DNA of 64,000 bases from assembly GCA_025024175.1 (NCBI GenBank), contig QCXZ01000064.1, positions 58,177,325 to 58,241,324 of the forward strand, given 5' to 3'. This DNA comes from Rhyzopertha dominica (taxonomy: Eukaryota > Arthropoda > Insecta > Coleoptera > Bostrichidae). Numbering within the stretch: position 1 is the stretch's first letter; every line of letters begins with the position of its first letter. The notes beneath the pieces are model-generated. The model did no database searches. It worked only from the letters and a program-made list of their open reading frames with translations, and was not told where the DNA came from. Shown here piece by piece: positions 46,250 through 56,469 of this stretch. The position numbers and the translations under genes are program-made.

Positions 46250-47905
46250 TATGTTACATTGGTCAAAATAACCGCCTTCCGCTAGAATACAAGCTACATA
46301 TCTTCGAACTAAAGAACGTGTTATGCTCTGTACAAAATTTGGATCATTTCTTATTACATGGCTTGCATTAATTATTATTTGTATTAATTGCTCGCGATTG
46401 GTAATCTGATAAACCAAGTGCTTCATATGACCCCACAGATAAAAATCTAAGCTACTGGTCCTCCATTACCAGTCGAATGATTTGAAAAATTATTACTAAA
46501 CCAGGTAGTTACTTCTCTGCCTCTATGTGGTGGTGCGCCGTCATGCTCTGGTACAACATATTAGCGATCACATTAAGTGGTACTTCGTCTATTAGATCAT
46601 AAAGAGTATGCTCCAAAAGTTGTCTGTACAACTCTACATTTAAGCGATCATTATGATCTGTATAGGCAGCAAGGTATGATTGAAAATACCACCCCAAATA
46701 TTTACACTAACGTAGCTGAAATTGCCTGGGTCTAATGGCATGGGGATTTTGTAAAGATCATACATGTTCATTGTGGAAGTTTGTTGTTCCATCCTTACTA
46801 AAGCACGATTCATCTGACCAAAGAACAAGTGAAATAAAATTAGGTTTACGTGCATCTTGCTGAAAAATCCATTGGTAAAATTCTAATCGCTGCTGGTTAT
46901 CTTCAGGATGTAGTGCTTTGACGATGATATGGATGCAAGACCTCTTTATTTAAGAGGGGCATTTACTTGGAGCGATCGGGCAGAAATGTAAACTATGCAA
47001 CCCGTATTACCAGCGGGACATGGGACGTAAGAGGGTAAGCGATAGGTTGTAATCACGCAAAGATCGTACGAGCAAAAGACGGGCTAAACTAATATTCGGA
47101 AAATTGCTGACTGTAGTGTGTGCATAAAAAAGTAAGCATGATATTAGTAACTTTCTATGATATTATACCAGGTTATTAAAAATATGGAATAACCCAATAA
47201 CCCATTTATTTCTGTAAATATGAACTATATAACTTTTATAATAATTTTCCTTCCGCCTCCCCATTGCTTCGGCAGACAGTAAATTAATGTGAAAGAGCTT
47301 TTAACATTAAACGTGTCACGTGTATTTAGACATACAATCTTAGAAATCTAGTCATATCGGAATAGATCATATACCGGTCGATCATTCCCGACAGGTTTGT
47401 ATCTTAGCCTCACTGTTCACTTGATACCACGCGACGGACCTGGTGGGGATGGGCATTCGCATTCCGCTCTCGTGACGGACTCGTGAGAAAGGGTTTGCGG
47501 TTTTAGATTTTTGAATGTTTTTACTCATTTATCGTGCTCATGTTTTTGGTAGTTTACAAAGAAATATGTAGCTACAACGTGGAAATTTTTCGTTAATGTG
47601 CCTTAGTTTTCGAGAAATAGCTCGCCAAAAATATTTAAGCAAAATATAACAACGAATATTTACATTATCGTACCAAATTCAGAAAAAACTCGAACTCTCC
47701 GTTGAAGCTACATCTTTTGTCATTGCCACGTCGAAATTTCACTTCGAAAAAGGTTCGAATAACTCGGTAAAGTGTAAAACGGTAGGTGCTTAAAATGACC
47801 CGATTCGCTCTAGGTAAACGCCCCTCTTAAGGTTCGCCACACAAAATTTTGTGACAACTGTAATTGATTTGCTAGTCGGCGCGTACTAAGTGAAGGGTTC
47901 ACTCA
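46250..47905 (-). pseudogene. Mariner/Tc1-like transposase split by TTAA element
   Basis: Minus strand. 47833-47905 gives the helix-turn-helix NPSLSTRRLANQLQLSQNF and VWRTL; across the inserted element 46950-47832 the frame continues NKEVLHPYH, then after a one-base shift IVKALHPEDNQQRLEFYQW. The catalytic region follows at 46640-46855: WSDESCFSKDG-like (first D), the NFHN and W-NPH block, and VNIWGGIFNHTLLP. 46509-46697 gives RLNVELYRQLLEHTL and IDEVPLNVIANM; the DGAPPH box is degraded to MTAHHHIE. The tail has the FYLWGHMKHLVY and NREQLIQI blocks and ends AEGGYF near 46270. Frameshifts and the lost second catalytic block mark a pseudogene. Confidence 0.8.
46950..47832. mobile_element. TTAA-flanked non-autonomous element, copy 2
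   Basis: 883 bp bounded by TTAA (46950-46953, 47829-47832). Ends GAGGGGCATTTAC and, as reverse complement of the right end, GAGGGGCGTTTAC. Interior is collinear with copy 1 (1212-2145), with small deletions, for example near 47175 and 47590. Removing the element with one TTAA rejoins the transposase codons exactly as VWRTL-NKE. This demonstrates insertion without other sequence change. Confidence 0.9.
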
Positions 47906-47984
47906 TGAGATCAAAAATATATAAACATCAATATCCATACCGTAGTCTAACAACTAGATCAAATGCAAGTTTCGTCTTTCTAGA

Positions 47985-48485
47985 CGTCATTCCAGTAAAA
48001 AGAAAAGAAAACAGACAACAGAACCGAAAGAGGAGAAGACAAAATAGATTTAAGGGAAAAGAGAAATGGCTCACGAAACAGATATATGGGGTGAACTTTG
48101 TCCAGCAGTAACACATAAATCGGGCAAGAAAAACAATAACAAAAGCTGCAAATCACCCCAGACAAAACATGTGGATGTTCGGAAGCAGTTTGGAAGGAAC
48201 TGTTCTACGGCCAAAATACAGCTTAAAAGTATTTCAGCACTCATAAACGACCTAGAACAAAAAAGTCAGTTGGGGAGAAGAAATCTTAGTGACAACACCA
48301 GAAAGTAGGAGTAAAAGGAACCACCAGGATAGTGCAATAATTTTGTCTAGAGACCAGGGAGCCATGGAAATAAGCACACGCCGTAAAGAATATCTAATAT
48401 ACATAAATGCACACAGACTAGAATGATCCCGAGGAACATCACCCTATCTAGAGTTCCAGCAAGCGATCGGACAGACATAGACGAA
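47985..48485. repeat. Unclassified dispersed repeat, uninterrupted copy
   Basis: Collinear with 8930-9040 plus 11307-11690, making it the unoccupied reference copy for the LINE insertion. A short frame starts at 48066 (80 codons) without known domain. Its right edge meets the pogo-like transposase at about 48485. Confidence 0.6.
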
Positions 48486-48990
48486 TTCAGACAAGGAAAG
48501 GTCAACATCATCATGAAAGAGCAACCCTGGATAACTCTTTTCTTCATCTCCTACCCATGCATTCCATATGGTTTTGCCTTTAAATATTATGAGAGGTGGA
48601 GCTTTGTTTCCAGCTGCATTGACAGCACTTAAAACTGTAGTGTTTTCTCTGCCTGGACCGTTCACAGTCCGCGTACTTTGTAGCCCTATTTCACTAACTA
48701 CTCTTGTTTTTGATGGATCTAGACAGAATGATGTTTCATCCAAATTCCATATCCATTCTACATTCATAGTTTCAGTTCGTCCGTCGTGGTCTTTAATATT
48801 GCAAAATATTTGTTGATGGGGAACGGGTCCAAAACTTTCTTTCCGGCAAATTCAAGAGATTGGGCCTTTTTGGCGCTCAAATTGTTGCGCGATTTAAAAG
48901 CCTAGAACCAATCATCTTCAGAGATTCCGTTGCAGAAAGGAGTTTTTATGTTGTAAGCCATTCTGCAACTTTTTGGTGCAGTTCATTTCT
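48440..48990 (-). pseudogene. Pogo/Tigger-type (DDE_1) transposase fragment
   Basis: Minus strand 48444-48767 is open and reads MNVEWIWNLDETSFCL, then VVSEIGLQSTRTVNGPGREN, TTVLSAVNAAGNKAPPLIIF and KGK. LDET supplies the first catalytic D and AAGNKAPPLIIFKG is the signature strand of CENP-B/jerky/pogo-type proteins. Upstream (48780-48990) weaker frames give the DDWF-AFKSRNNLS-KKAQSLEF segment of the CENP-B-type DNA-binding region. The second and third catalytic residues are missing because the gene ends in repeat sequence near 48450. Confidence 0.75.
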
Positions 48991-50600
48991 TGACAGGCCA
49001 AAAGCCCGTGCTTTTCTTCTGTAGGAAGTATATGTGGAGCTATTTCTTGGCTACTGCTTATATGGCCTCGTTGGCCCTTAAATGGTAATATAGGCAAGTT
49101 TTTAAAATCTTGAGGTGTTGATGAACCCTTGCTGACGTCATTGTGCCTGACCTAACAGCCTCTACGTCCTGGTCCATTCATTCTGTGTGTAATTACTAAG
49201 TTGTGTCTTCCATTTATAATTGCGAACCATTTCTACAATGAGGATACCTTCCGTTAGACGAAAACTTGCTTAAGGGTACGTCGGGAAGGTGTGAACATGT
49301 TATTATATGCATATTCAAACTTTCCCAGCAAACGTGGTCACACTTCTCCACACAGTACAAAAATGCGAGACAAGTGTGAACGCAATCAAATTTGTTCAAA
49401 TCGCTGAGTACTGCCGTACTTCTGAACTTACTTGAGTTATTAACTTGCAAGTGGAGCTTTAAAACAAACACCTTCAGCCTTCAGCTTAACTTCTAAGTGC
49501 ACAGGAACGATTTTGCAGCGGACATTTACATATGACATACGGCGAAGTTACAGATTCCTAACCCTTAAATAACCATATAGCAATCATGTACACGTAGAAT
49601 CGACAGATGACGCTGCATAAGAGTGCTACGACGGAAATGTAGATGGTGCTTTCACACTTTTCCTTAAGTTCACACTTACCCTGGTTTACCTTACAAAAAA
49701 TGTTTTTTAATTGTACACAGAATATGAAAAAAGAGAAGACCATTTGCAATTCATGTCTGGATAAGGTTTACACTTACAGATGCGTGGTGCGAAACACCAT
49801 TCATCATAGTGGCACACTATTACATATTAATTACAAATTGTGAAGATTTAATTTCGGATTCAGTTAGCGCTAAGAAGAGAAGCAAAACGTTATGTAATTA
49901 TTTGCATAACAATCTCTGAATACGTAGCTGCGGTCCGTGAAAACAGTATAAGCAGTCGGTTAACGCATTACTTTGCTTTTAGATCACTGATCGTATAACA
50001 TTATCTTTTTTGCAGTTTACATGCAGAATGGGTTCGTTAGCGGTATCGTGTGGTAGCTCATTGCATATCACATCCTTTATTAATTAATTAAAGGTGTTTG
50101 ATAAGCTGATATAGCAAGAAGTGCTTTGTCTTAGTCGAAGAAAATTTTTCACTAATTGTAGCATGAATACTATTAGAAATCTAGATGAGTCAGCTGTGAC
50201 CTGACCGTAAGTTAAATTAAAAAAGGACGTTCCTTGCTGTAAAGTGATGTGAAATTATAACAGGGATCTGTGCTACCAATCTGTTTATTGATCTTTGCAA
50301 GCGGTATAATAATAAAGAAAAATAAAGCATTGGTAGATACGTCATGTAGTCAGGGAAGGTATGTACAAATTATGTCGGCAAGCTTATGTTAAACCAGCAG
50401 CAGGATTAGAAAATTTCACAAGAATGTGTCCAAATGATTTGTAAAAGATGCTGCTTAAGATTGCTAGACTTCATAATTACAGCAATATCAAAGGCGTATT
50501 GGATGTGGGAATTCCTTTCTGCGTATTTGCCAAAAGTTTTTTTCTAATATTGAGCTTTCTCAGTTTCTAAAAGATTTTGCTTTCATCTAAACAATGGTTA
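48991..50600. other. No gene recognised
   Basis: Mixed composition; a possible LINE tail-like reading (ICNELPHDTAN, minus, about 50040-50080) is too weak to call. Confidence 0.35.
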
Positions 50601-50619
50601 TACAATGTAAACAAAACCT

Positions 50620-51130
50620 GTTGTGCTTTTATTTGAATTTGTATTCGCAACTTGTCCTGTAATTCTATTTCTAAAAGCTCTACCTGATTGTTCTATGTAT
50701 ACAATATCACATTCCATGCACTTTAATTGACAAATATCGCTTTTGTTCCACCTATTTCATTTTGGCTTATTGTTAACTAGAAGACCTCCCAAATTGCATT
50801 TATTTAACTCCCCTGTTTTTATCCGAATCTATTCAGCTTATTTTTGAAACAAACACTAACATCTTTGACATAATTTAATGCAATTAATTAACAACTGACC
50901 GTGTCGGTTTTCTATAAATTTCAAAGTCAATTTTATTGTTCTTTACCAACATAGTCCAGAATATGAAAAACTGTATCTTTTTCTTTGAAATCTTAGTCTT
51001 TTGGGGTTAGACCGCGTCTATCCCAAGGGATTTGGTTCATTTCGGACGAAATTGCGTTAAAATGTTGTTGGCGAATTTGCATTATTTATGCAATGGATTA
51101 ATGTATTATAAGAAACGAATGCTCTCAAAA
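50620..51130 (-). pseudogene. Penelope-like element, RT end and GIY-YIG fragment
   Basis: Minus strand: DFEIYRKPTRSVVN (about 50890-50935) is the conserved end of a Penelope-like reverse transcriptase (F-IYRKPT-T). IYQLKCMECDIVYIEQSGRA (about 50680-50745) with FRNRI is the GIY-YIG endonuclease motif with the catalytic-type Y and R. Penelope-like elements combine precisely these two domains. Stops occur between blocks. This agrees with the hammerhead-like motifs elsewhere in the window. Confidence 0.6.
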
Positions 51131-51479
51131 GCATTCCAAAACATCCAACTCGAGAGTTCTTTATTATTAATTTGTACTTTTTCCTTTTAATATCAGGTGT
51201 TTTGAAGATTTTAAAATGCTAGTAGCGTCTTTCTGGAACTGGCCTGTGGGATCTAAATTAAGTGGTCTTTAATCCACGAGAAAATTTTTCGAACGAATTA
51301 AAGATTGTTAATTTCCGAATGTAATTTCTGGTTTTGAAAAAGGTCTTGGTTTCTTGCGAGTACATGATGTGTTTGTTTATTTTACAACAAAACCGATATT
51401 ATTTGCAAAATCGACACAAAAAATGGGTTACAATGCTGAGAATTTCTTCTTTCCGAATGAATTCCAAAAAGGAACTCAA
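51131..51479. other. Spacer, nothing recognised
   Basis: AT-rich, no supported feature. Confidence 0.3.
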
Positions 51480-52110
51480 GAAGCAACATTATGGCTGTTA
51501 CCAGCAAATTACCACCAATGAACTTCCAAAACTATGGGTCAAAAAATGAGTGGAGCAGAAATTATTACCAAATGCCACAAAGGCAGTATGCTGGTGATCA
51601 ATAATACGTCTTGCTATAATATGGAAGTTGAAAAGTGCTCTAATATGTGTGGGAGAAGGAAGAAATAATAGAATGGTTGCAAAGGAGAAATATTTCTTTT
51701 TCACCGAGTATTTATGTTAAAGGTCGAGTTGTACGGGTTGATTAAACTCCATAAACCCAGTTTCAAAACATACATGATCAACATGTTGCTAAATGGCAAT
51801 GGCCACGATGTTCTCCGACTTCCACCCTATCACCCCGACTTGGACCCATTGAGATGGTTTGGGTTTGCAAACAGAAACGTAGACTACATTTTGGGCAAGG
51901 TCAAAGCGCTATGTGGCGATTTTTTCAATACATTTGCTGCACAAGACGGTATCGTACTGCCAACATGCCGAAACAGTTGAAGATTTTTTTGCTGGACATG
52001 AATTATTCATTCAATCTACGTACAAGGTGCGTCAGTGTACCGAGGATTTTTGGAAGTCCAGTAGTTCATTCTCTGTTTACGGAAGGGTATGCAGAATTTG
52101 GATTATGGTT
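51480..52110 (+). pseudogene. DDE (IS630-related) transposase C-terminal fragment
   Basis: Plus strand, several frames: KWVEQKLLPN (about 51550), VINNTSCYNME (about 51595, where families usually have VMDNASYH, so the catalytic D is N), WLQRRNISFS (about 51674-51703), LKVELYGLIKLHKP (51717-51758), GHDVLRLPPYHPDLDP (51804-51851) and PIEMVW in a shifted frame at about 51849. The PPYHPDLNPIE-W block is the third catalytic segment. Frameshifts and the D-to-N change make it inactive. Confidence 0.65.
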
Positions 52111-53649
52111 TGACATTTGATGCTGTTTGTTGTACGGGTGAACCATAGGAACGACAAGATTTGATAACGACTTATTTCCCAAACTAACTAGAAACTTATG
52201 CGGTTATACATTTATTTTGATTTGTTTAAGGTTTCCTGAGGGGAGGCAACCCCATAAAATGAACAATTACTCGTGATTAAAAAACAATTTACACTCTTAC
52301 GGATCATATTTAGTGAACACGGTTAGCGTGAAAATATGGGCAAGAAACACCTTTTACTTGTATTAAGGAAAATCGGATTTTCTTTTACTTTAGTAAACCT
52401 TGTTGTATTAATTAATATGTGGCAGTAACTTTCCAAGAGCAATGAGAAATTACAAATTATAGCTTCCTGCAAGTTAATTACCTGTTCTTAAACTGATATG
52501 TATGAACAGTAATCCCGACAGGAACAAGTTCATTACTATTTTTTCCTCTACACTCTCATTATAACGACGTAACGAACGCAGAGCACGTATGAAATTTCAA
52601 GCATTCTTGATTTACGTACAGGTATCGGGTTGAATCAAGTGGCATATGGTAAAGGTCGGACATCCCGTAAACCACATATTTTCACGCAACAGCTATCTCG
52701 ATTATTAATTTTCCGCGATAGGTCGGCCTGTGGTGGGCGGTATTACCTTAATTTGCTTTAATCGGGTCATTGTAATCGGACACTTCTTTGCCGCAAGACC
52801 CCCCATTATTGATTTTAGCCTAAGCGAAATTGGAATTTGATTGATACCTGGTTTGAGCCGGGCTGATGTGGATATTAAAACGTGCTTAGGTTCTGGGTGG
52901 TGCCCTTATCCGACGCACAGATGAATGAAATCAGCTGCTGACGTCAAGGTTAACGAATTGCATTATACTAGTTGCGAGATACATGGATGTATAAAAGAGG
53001 GGATACCGCATCTCGTTGACAGAAAGCGCATTGTTGTGAAACCAACATCTAAATGGCATGAATTTAGCGCAATAACAAACTTTGTTTTCTTTTCGCGGCA
53101 TTGGCGTGCCGTAATTTGCATTCTTCAGTATGCTTCAGAAACCTAAAAATAATAGATAGGAAAAAAATATTGTATGAATATGATTTATGCACGCATATAA
53201 AACTCACTTTTTTGTCATACACTAGTAAACAATTCATCTTTCAGTAGTAATGTTGTAATATATCGGCATAATAAGCAATTTAAATACCGCACGCCTATGA
53301 ATAATCTTAACCTTAAATACTACTTGGGTGTTACATACCTGTGAAATGGAACATTGGGTTAACGCATATCAATATTTCTGCACATTTGACACTGCCTGAT
53401 ATCTTATCACTGCTACCGTTAACAATTATATGGAAATCATTCCCTGTGTCTTGCACATCATAAAACCAAATAAAAACAAACCCGCAAACGCCCAAATTGT
53501 GTGTGACCGTGAACATGAAGCTTAGTCATTGGACATACACAACTGGTCAACTGGAAGATCCAATGTTTTCTACAAATAAACGCTTAGACTGTGATCACAT
53601 GTTGGCATCAGTTTAGAATGTGAGAAGCTGGATCCCCTCTTTTATACAT
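52111..53649. other. No gene recognised
   Basis: AT-rich. A 73-codon frame at 52925-53146 is without known motif. Confidence 0.4.
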
Positions 53650-53711
53650 CCATGGCGGGATACGAGGGCATGTTGATACGTATATGGCCTAGCATATAAA
53701 ACGCCATAATG
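53650..53711 (-). pseudogene. Mariner (copy C), terminal piece left of Tc1 insertion
   Basis: TACGAGGGCATGTTGATACG and CATATAAAACGCCATAAT match copies A and B. The remainder of this mariner lies at 55664-56000 beyond the Tc1 element. Confidence 0.6.
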
Positions 53712-55663
53712 CACTGCTCAAAATGGTCTAAGAAACATACACTTTATTAAATTTTCATCTGGAAATTTCATGCCTGGCGCGGCCAAATGATTTCTCAAAT
53801 GAGTTTTTGATCAACTGGATCACTATAAATCAAAATCCACCGATTTCTGACCAGAAATTCTGACTTTAACTTCAGTATTTATGCCTCGTCGTCAAATCGT
53901 AGGTGCCTGCGCCAGGCTTGTTTTGCTTTTATTTGTTTTAAACTCAAGTGTGATAAGGTGTATTCAGTGCAATAATAACGTGTTAAAACTGGAATATGGA
54001 GCGTCGACATTTGACTAGGGATGAAATGTTACGTGCTTTTGGAATGTTAGAAAGTGGTTGCGCTCAAACTCAAGTTGTGACTGCATTTGCCACTTCAAAG
54101 AGCGTAATCTGTAGACTTTGGCGAAGGTACACTTTATCTGAGTAGAGAAGAACACAGGACATCATCGATGACGTCATGCGCACAAACCATTTTTAGCACG
54201 CGACACCAACCGTTGCTAGGTAACGATACCATTCAGTGGCGTGCTCGCATTCGTCTAATTCAACGTTCGAGTTTCGTTTCGAGCAGACAGTCAGAGTCAG
54301 AGTGTGTGTTTTTATTATTGCGTTTCGCATTTACTGTTTATACGGCACGGTTTCTTTATTATTAGTGGTTTGTCTGCATAATATATCCTTCTATTCTATG
54401 CGTATTGTACTGTAACCTATTAACTGACCCCTATTAACAACGCGACGCCGGCACTGGTTATGACGTGCAATTCGCGCATGCAAATGATGACGCTCCTGTA
54501 TTCTTTTCTATTCAGATGGAGTGTACCAAGAAACAAGCGATGTGGCCGAAAGGCACACAGGTCCTAGACGCGTTACAACACCAGCTCATTACCGGAACAT
54601 TATTATTATTGAGGCCAGGCGTCATGCAGAAACTACGGCAAGGGAGATTGTTTCTCATCTCCAGAACTTAGATGGGATCACAGTTTTAGACCAAACTGTC
54701 AGAAACCATCTACCTGAACCAGGTCTACACAGTCTTCGTCCAATTACAGTTCCTGCATTACGCAGGGGCAATCGCGACCTCCGTTTACAATGGGCCCAAG
54801 AACATGAGAATTGGATTCAACCACAATGGGGTAATGTTCTCTTCACGGATGAGTCTAGGTTTGGGTTTCGGCCAGATAGCAGAAGAGTAAGGGTTTGGCG
54901 TGGAAAGGGTGAATTAGAGAGGCCCATATGTACAGAGTAAGACCTGTCATGGTTTGGGGCGGTATCATTCTCCACCATAAAACAGACCTCGTATGCATCG
55001 ACAGAACAATGACTCAGGATCGATACATTGAGCAAGTTCTAGAACCTGTTGTTGAACCATTCGCATATGCTGCCGGACCAGATTTACTGTATGTGCATAA
55101 CAATTCACGACCACATATTGGTCAGAGAGTAACCAACTGGTTCGCTGACGAACAGATTCGTGTTCTTCTATCACCTTCTCAATCGCCAGACATGAATCCT
55201 ATCGAGCATGTGTGGGACATGCTTCAAAGAAGGAACACCATTTATGCCGAATATACGTAACCGTCCTGGTTTTGGAAATCTCTTGGGGGAGCAATGGAAT
55301 TTGATTTCACAAGAAGCCATTGATGGATGCATTTTGACCATGGCTAGGAGATGTCAGGCCATTATTAATTCTCGAGGTGGTAACACAGCGAACTAGGCTC
55401 ACTAAGAATTGAAGAAAACTCTGTATTTTTTAATTTTGTTGTGTTCGTGTGTTGTAATACATTATTATAAAATGTATCTTTCGTAAAATTTTAGTTAATT
55501 TGTATTTATTACCAATAAAATTTATAATTCTTGTCTAATTTTTTATACAATACTGCGGCTGTTATTGCAAGTTGCAGTTGCAAGTATTGTTAACATTAGA
55601 ATAGGTCCAAATTTAATGAAAACTTAGATAAAATGTAAGTTCCTTAGACCATTTTGAGCAAAA
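53712..55663 (+). mobile_element. Tc1-type transposon nested in mariner copy C
   Basis: Ends TGCTCAAAATGGTCTAAG (53715-) and the matching inverted CTTAGACCATTTTGAGCA (ending about 55660), with inverted similarity extending about 45 bp. It encloses a Tc1 transposase. Flanking DNA on both sides belongs to one mariner family, proving nesting; the exact target duplication is blurred. Confidence 0.75.
53996..55396 (+). pseudogene. Tc1-type transposase, interrupted and D-to-N
   Basis: ATG 53996 opens MERRHLTRDEMLRAFGMLES, a helix-turn-helix domain ending SVICRLWRRYT. About 390 bp (54127-54513) separate this from YQETSDVAERHTGPRR. That stretch begins GTACAC and ends TTCTATTCAG, so it is either an intron or an insertion. 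The rest is nearly open: second HTH (TAREIVSHLQ), LFTDESRFGF (first D), then a frameshift near 54935, VWGGIILH, YVHNNSRPHI, and SPDMNPIEHVWD (E). The box normally reading QDNARPH is HNNSRPH, so the second catalytic residue is Asn. A second frameshift near 55250 affects the C-terminus, ending at 55396. Confidence 0.8.
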
Positions 55664-56000
55664 CGTTCTAATGTAATCCTGAACCCTTTGAAAAACATTG
55701 CTTATCCTGGCCTGCAAACCACTCCTCAGCGGCACAGCGGCACCTTTTACCTTTCGAATGTCTGGCGACGCTAAATCGGGAGAATAGGAGGGTACTCAAC
55801 CCAAATCAAAATCAACTTTATCAATTTTTTGCAATGTAATCTATGACTTATGAACAGGGGCATTATCTTGTAAGTAGAGCACACCCTTAACAAGTTTCCG
55901 CGTCGTCTTTTCGGGTGATTTAGTTAGTAACTCACTATAATAAGCTACGTAACAGTTCTACCTGGTTCCAAGAAATCTGACAGAATTACCCCTTCGTTGT
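55664..56000 (-). pseudogene. Mariner (copy C), coding end right of Tc1 insertion
   Basis: Minus strand shows the C-terminal mariner transposase region: LLTRCALLTR-like HDKAP region (about 55860-55890), a PPYSPDLASPD-like block near 55775-55800, and AACGTTCTAATGTAATC matching copies A and B. The catalytic half is degraded. Confidence 0.55.
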
Positions 56001-56147
56001 CGCAGAAAACTGTCCTGATGGAGCCCCTTACAAGGACGGGCGAAACGTTGACCTTATTCCAAAATCAGGGGTGGTCTGACCCAAAAAGACTAAAGATTTC
56101 AAGTTCAAGATTCAAGATTTTCAAGTCCGACCCGGACGAGCCGCCAC
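56001..56147. other. Hammerhead-like core and hAT terminus
   Basis: CTGATGGAGCCCC-11 nt-GGGCGAAACG (56015-56046) has the order CTGATG, a GCCC/GGGC stem and GAAA, like Penelope-type hammerhead sequences (one extra G relative to CTGATGA). 56127-56147 then reads CGACCCGGACGAGCCGCCAC, completed by TG of the flanking site after the Copia insertion, forming an hAT-type terminus (reverse complement CAGTGGCGGCTCGTC). Confidence 0.45.
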
Positions 56148-56412
56148 TGTAGTTATTTCAGGAGCGCAGAGAAGATTCATTAAGACACATCATGAATTTA
56201 ACAGTTTTTACTTTATATTAATGCAGTACAGTACAAAAGGAAGAATCAACTATTATTATTATTTTTTATACATAGTAACATAATCTTGTTTCTTTCCTTG
56301 ACAACCTCTATTCAACTAACTTCACACTAGACACTACCAATTTATACAAAACTCAAGTAACTAAACAATAATGTATAGTGTGCCTACACCTAAAATATTG
56401 CTTACTACAACA
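56148..56412 (-). repeat. Copia 3' LTR
   Basis: 265 bp starting TGTAGTTATTTC and ending CTACAACA on the plus strand; no difference seen from the 5' LTR. Confidence 0.95.
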
Positions 56413-56423
56413 TTCTCCCTCAA
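56413..56423 (-). other. Copia polypurine tract
   Basis: Minus strand TTGAGGGAGAA directly before the 3' LTR; primes plus-strand DNA synthesis. Confidence 0.8.
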
Positions 56424-56469
56424 TATTAAAGGTGCAGCGAAATAAGAATACAAGAAATCTGTTAAGCTA

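Noticed and set aside
52925..53146. 73-codon frame in GC-moderate DNA
   Set aside because: No motif and no conserved boundary signals.
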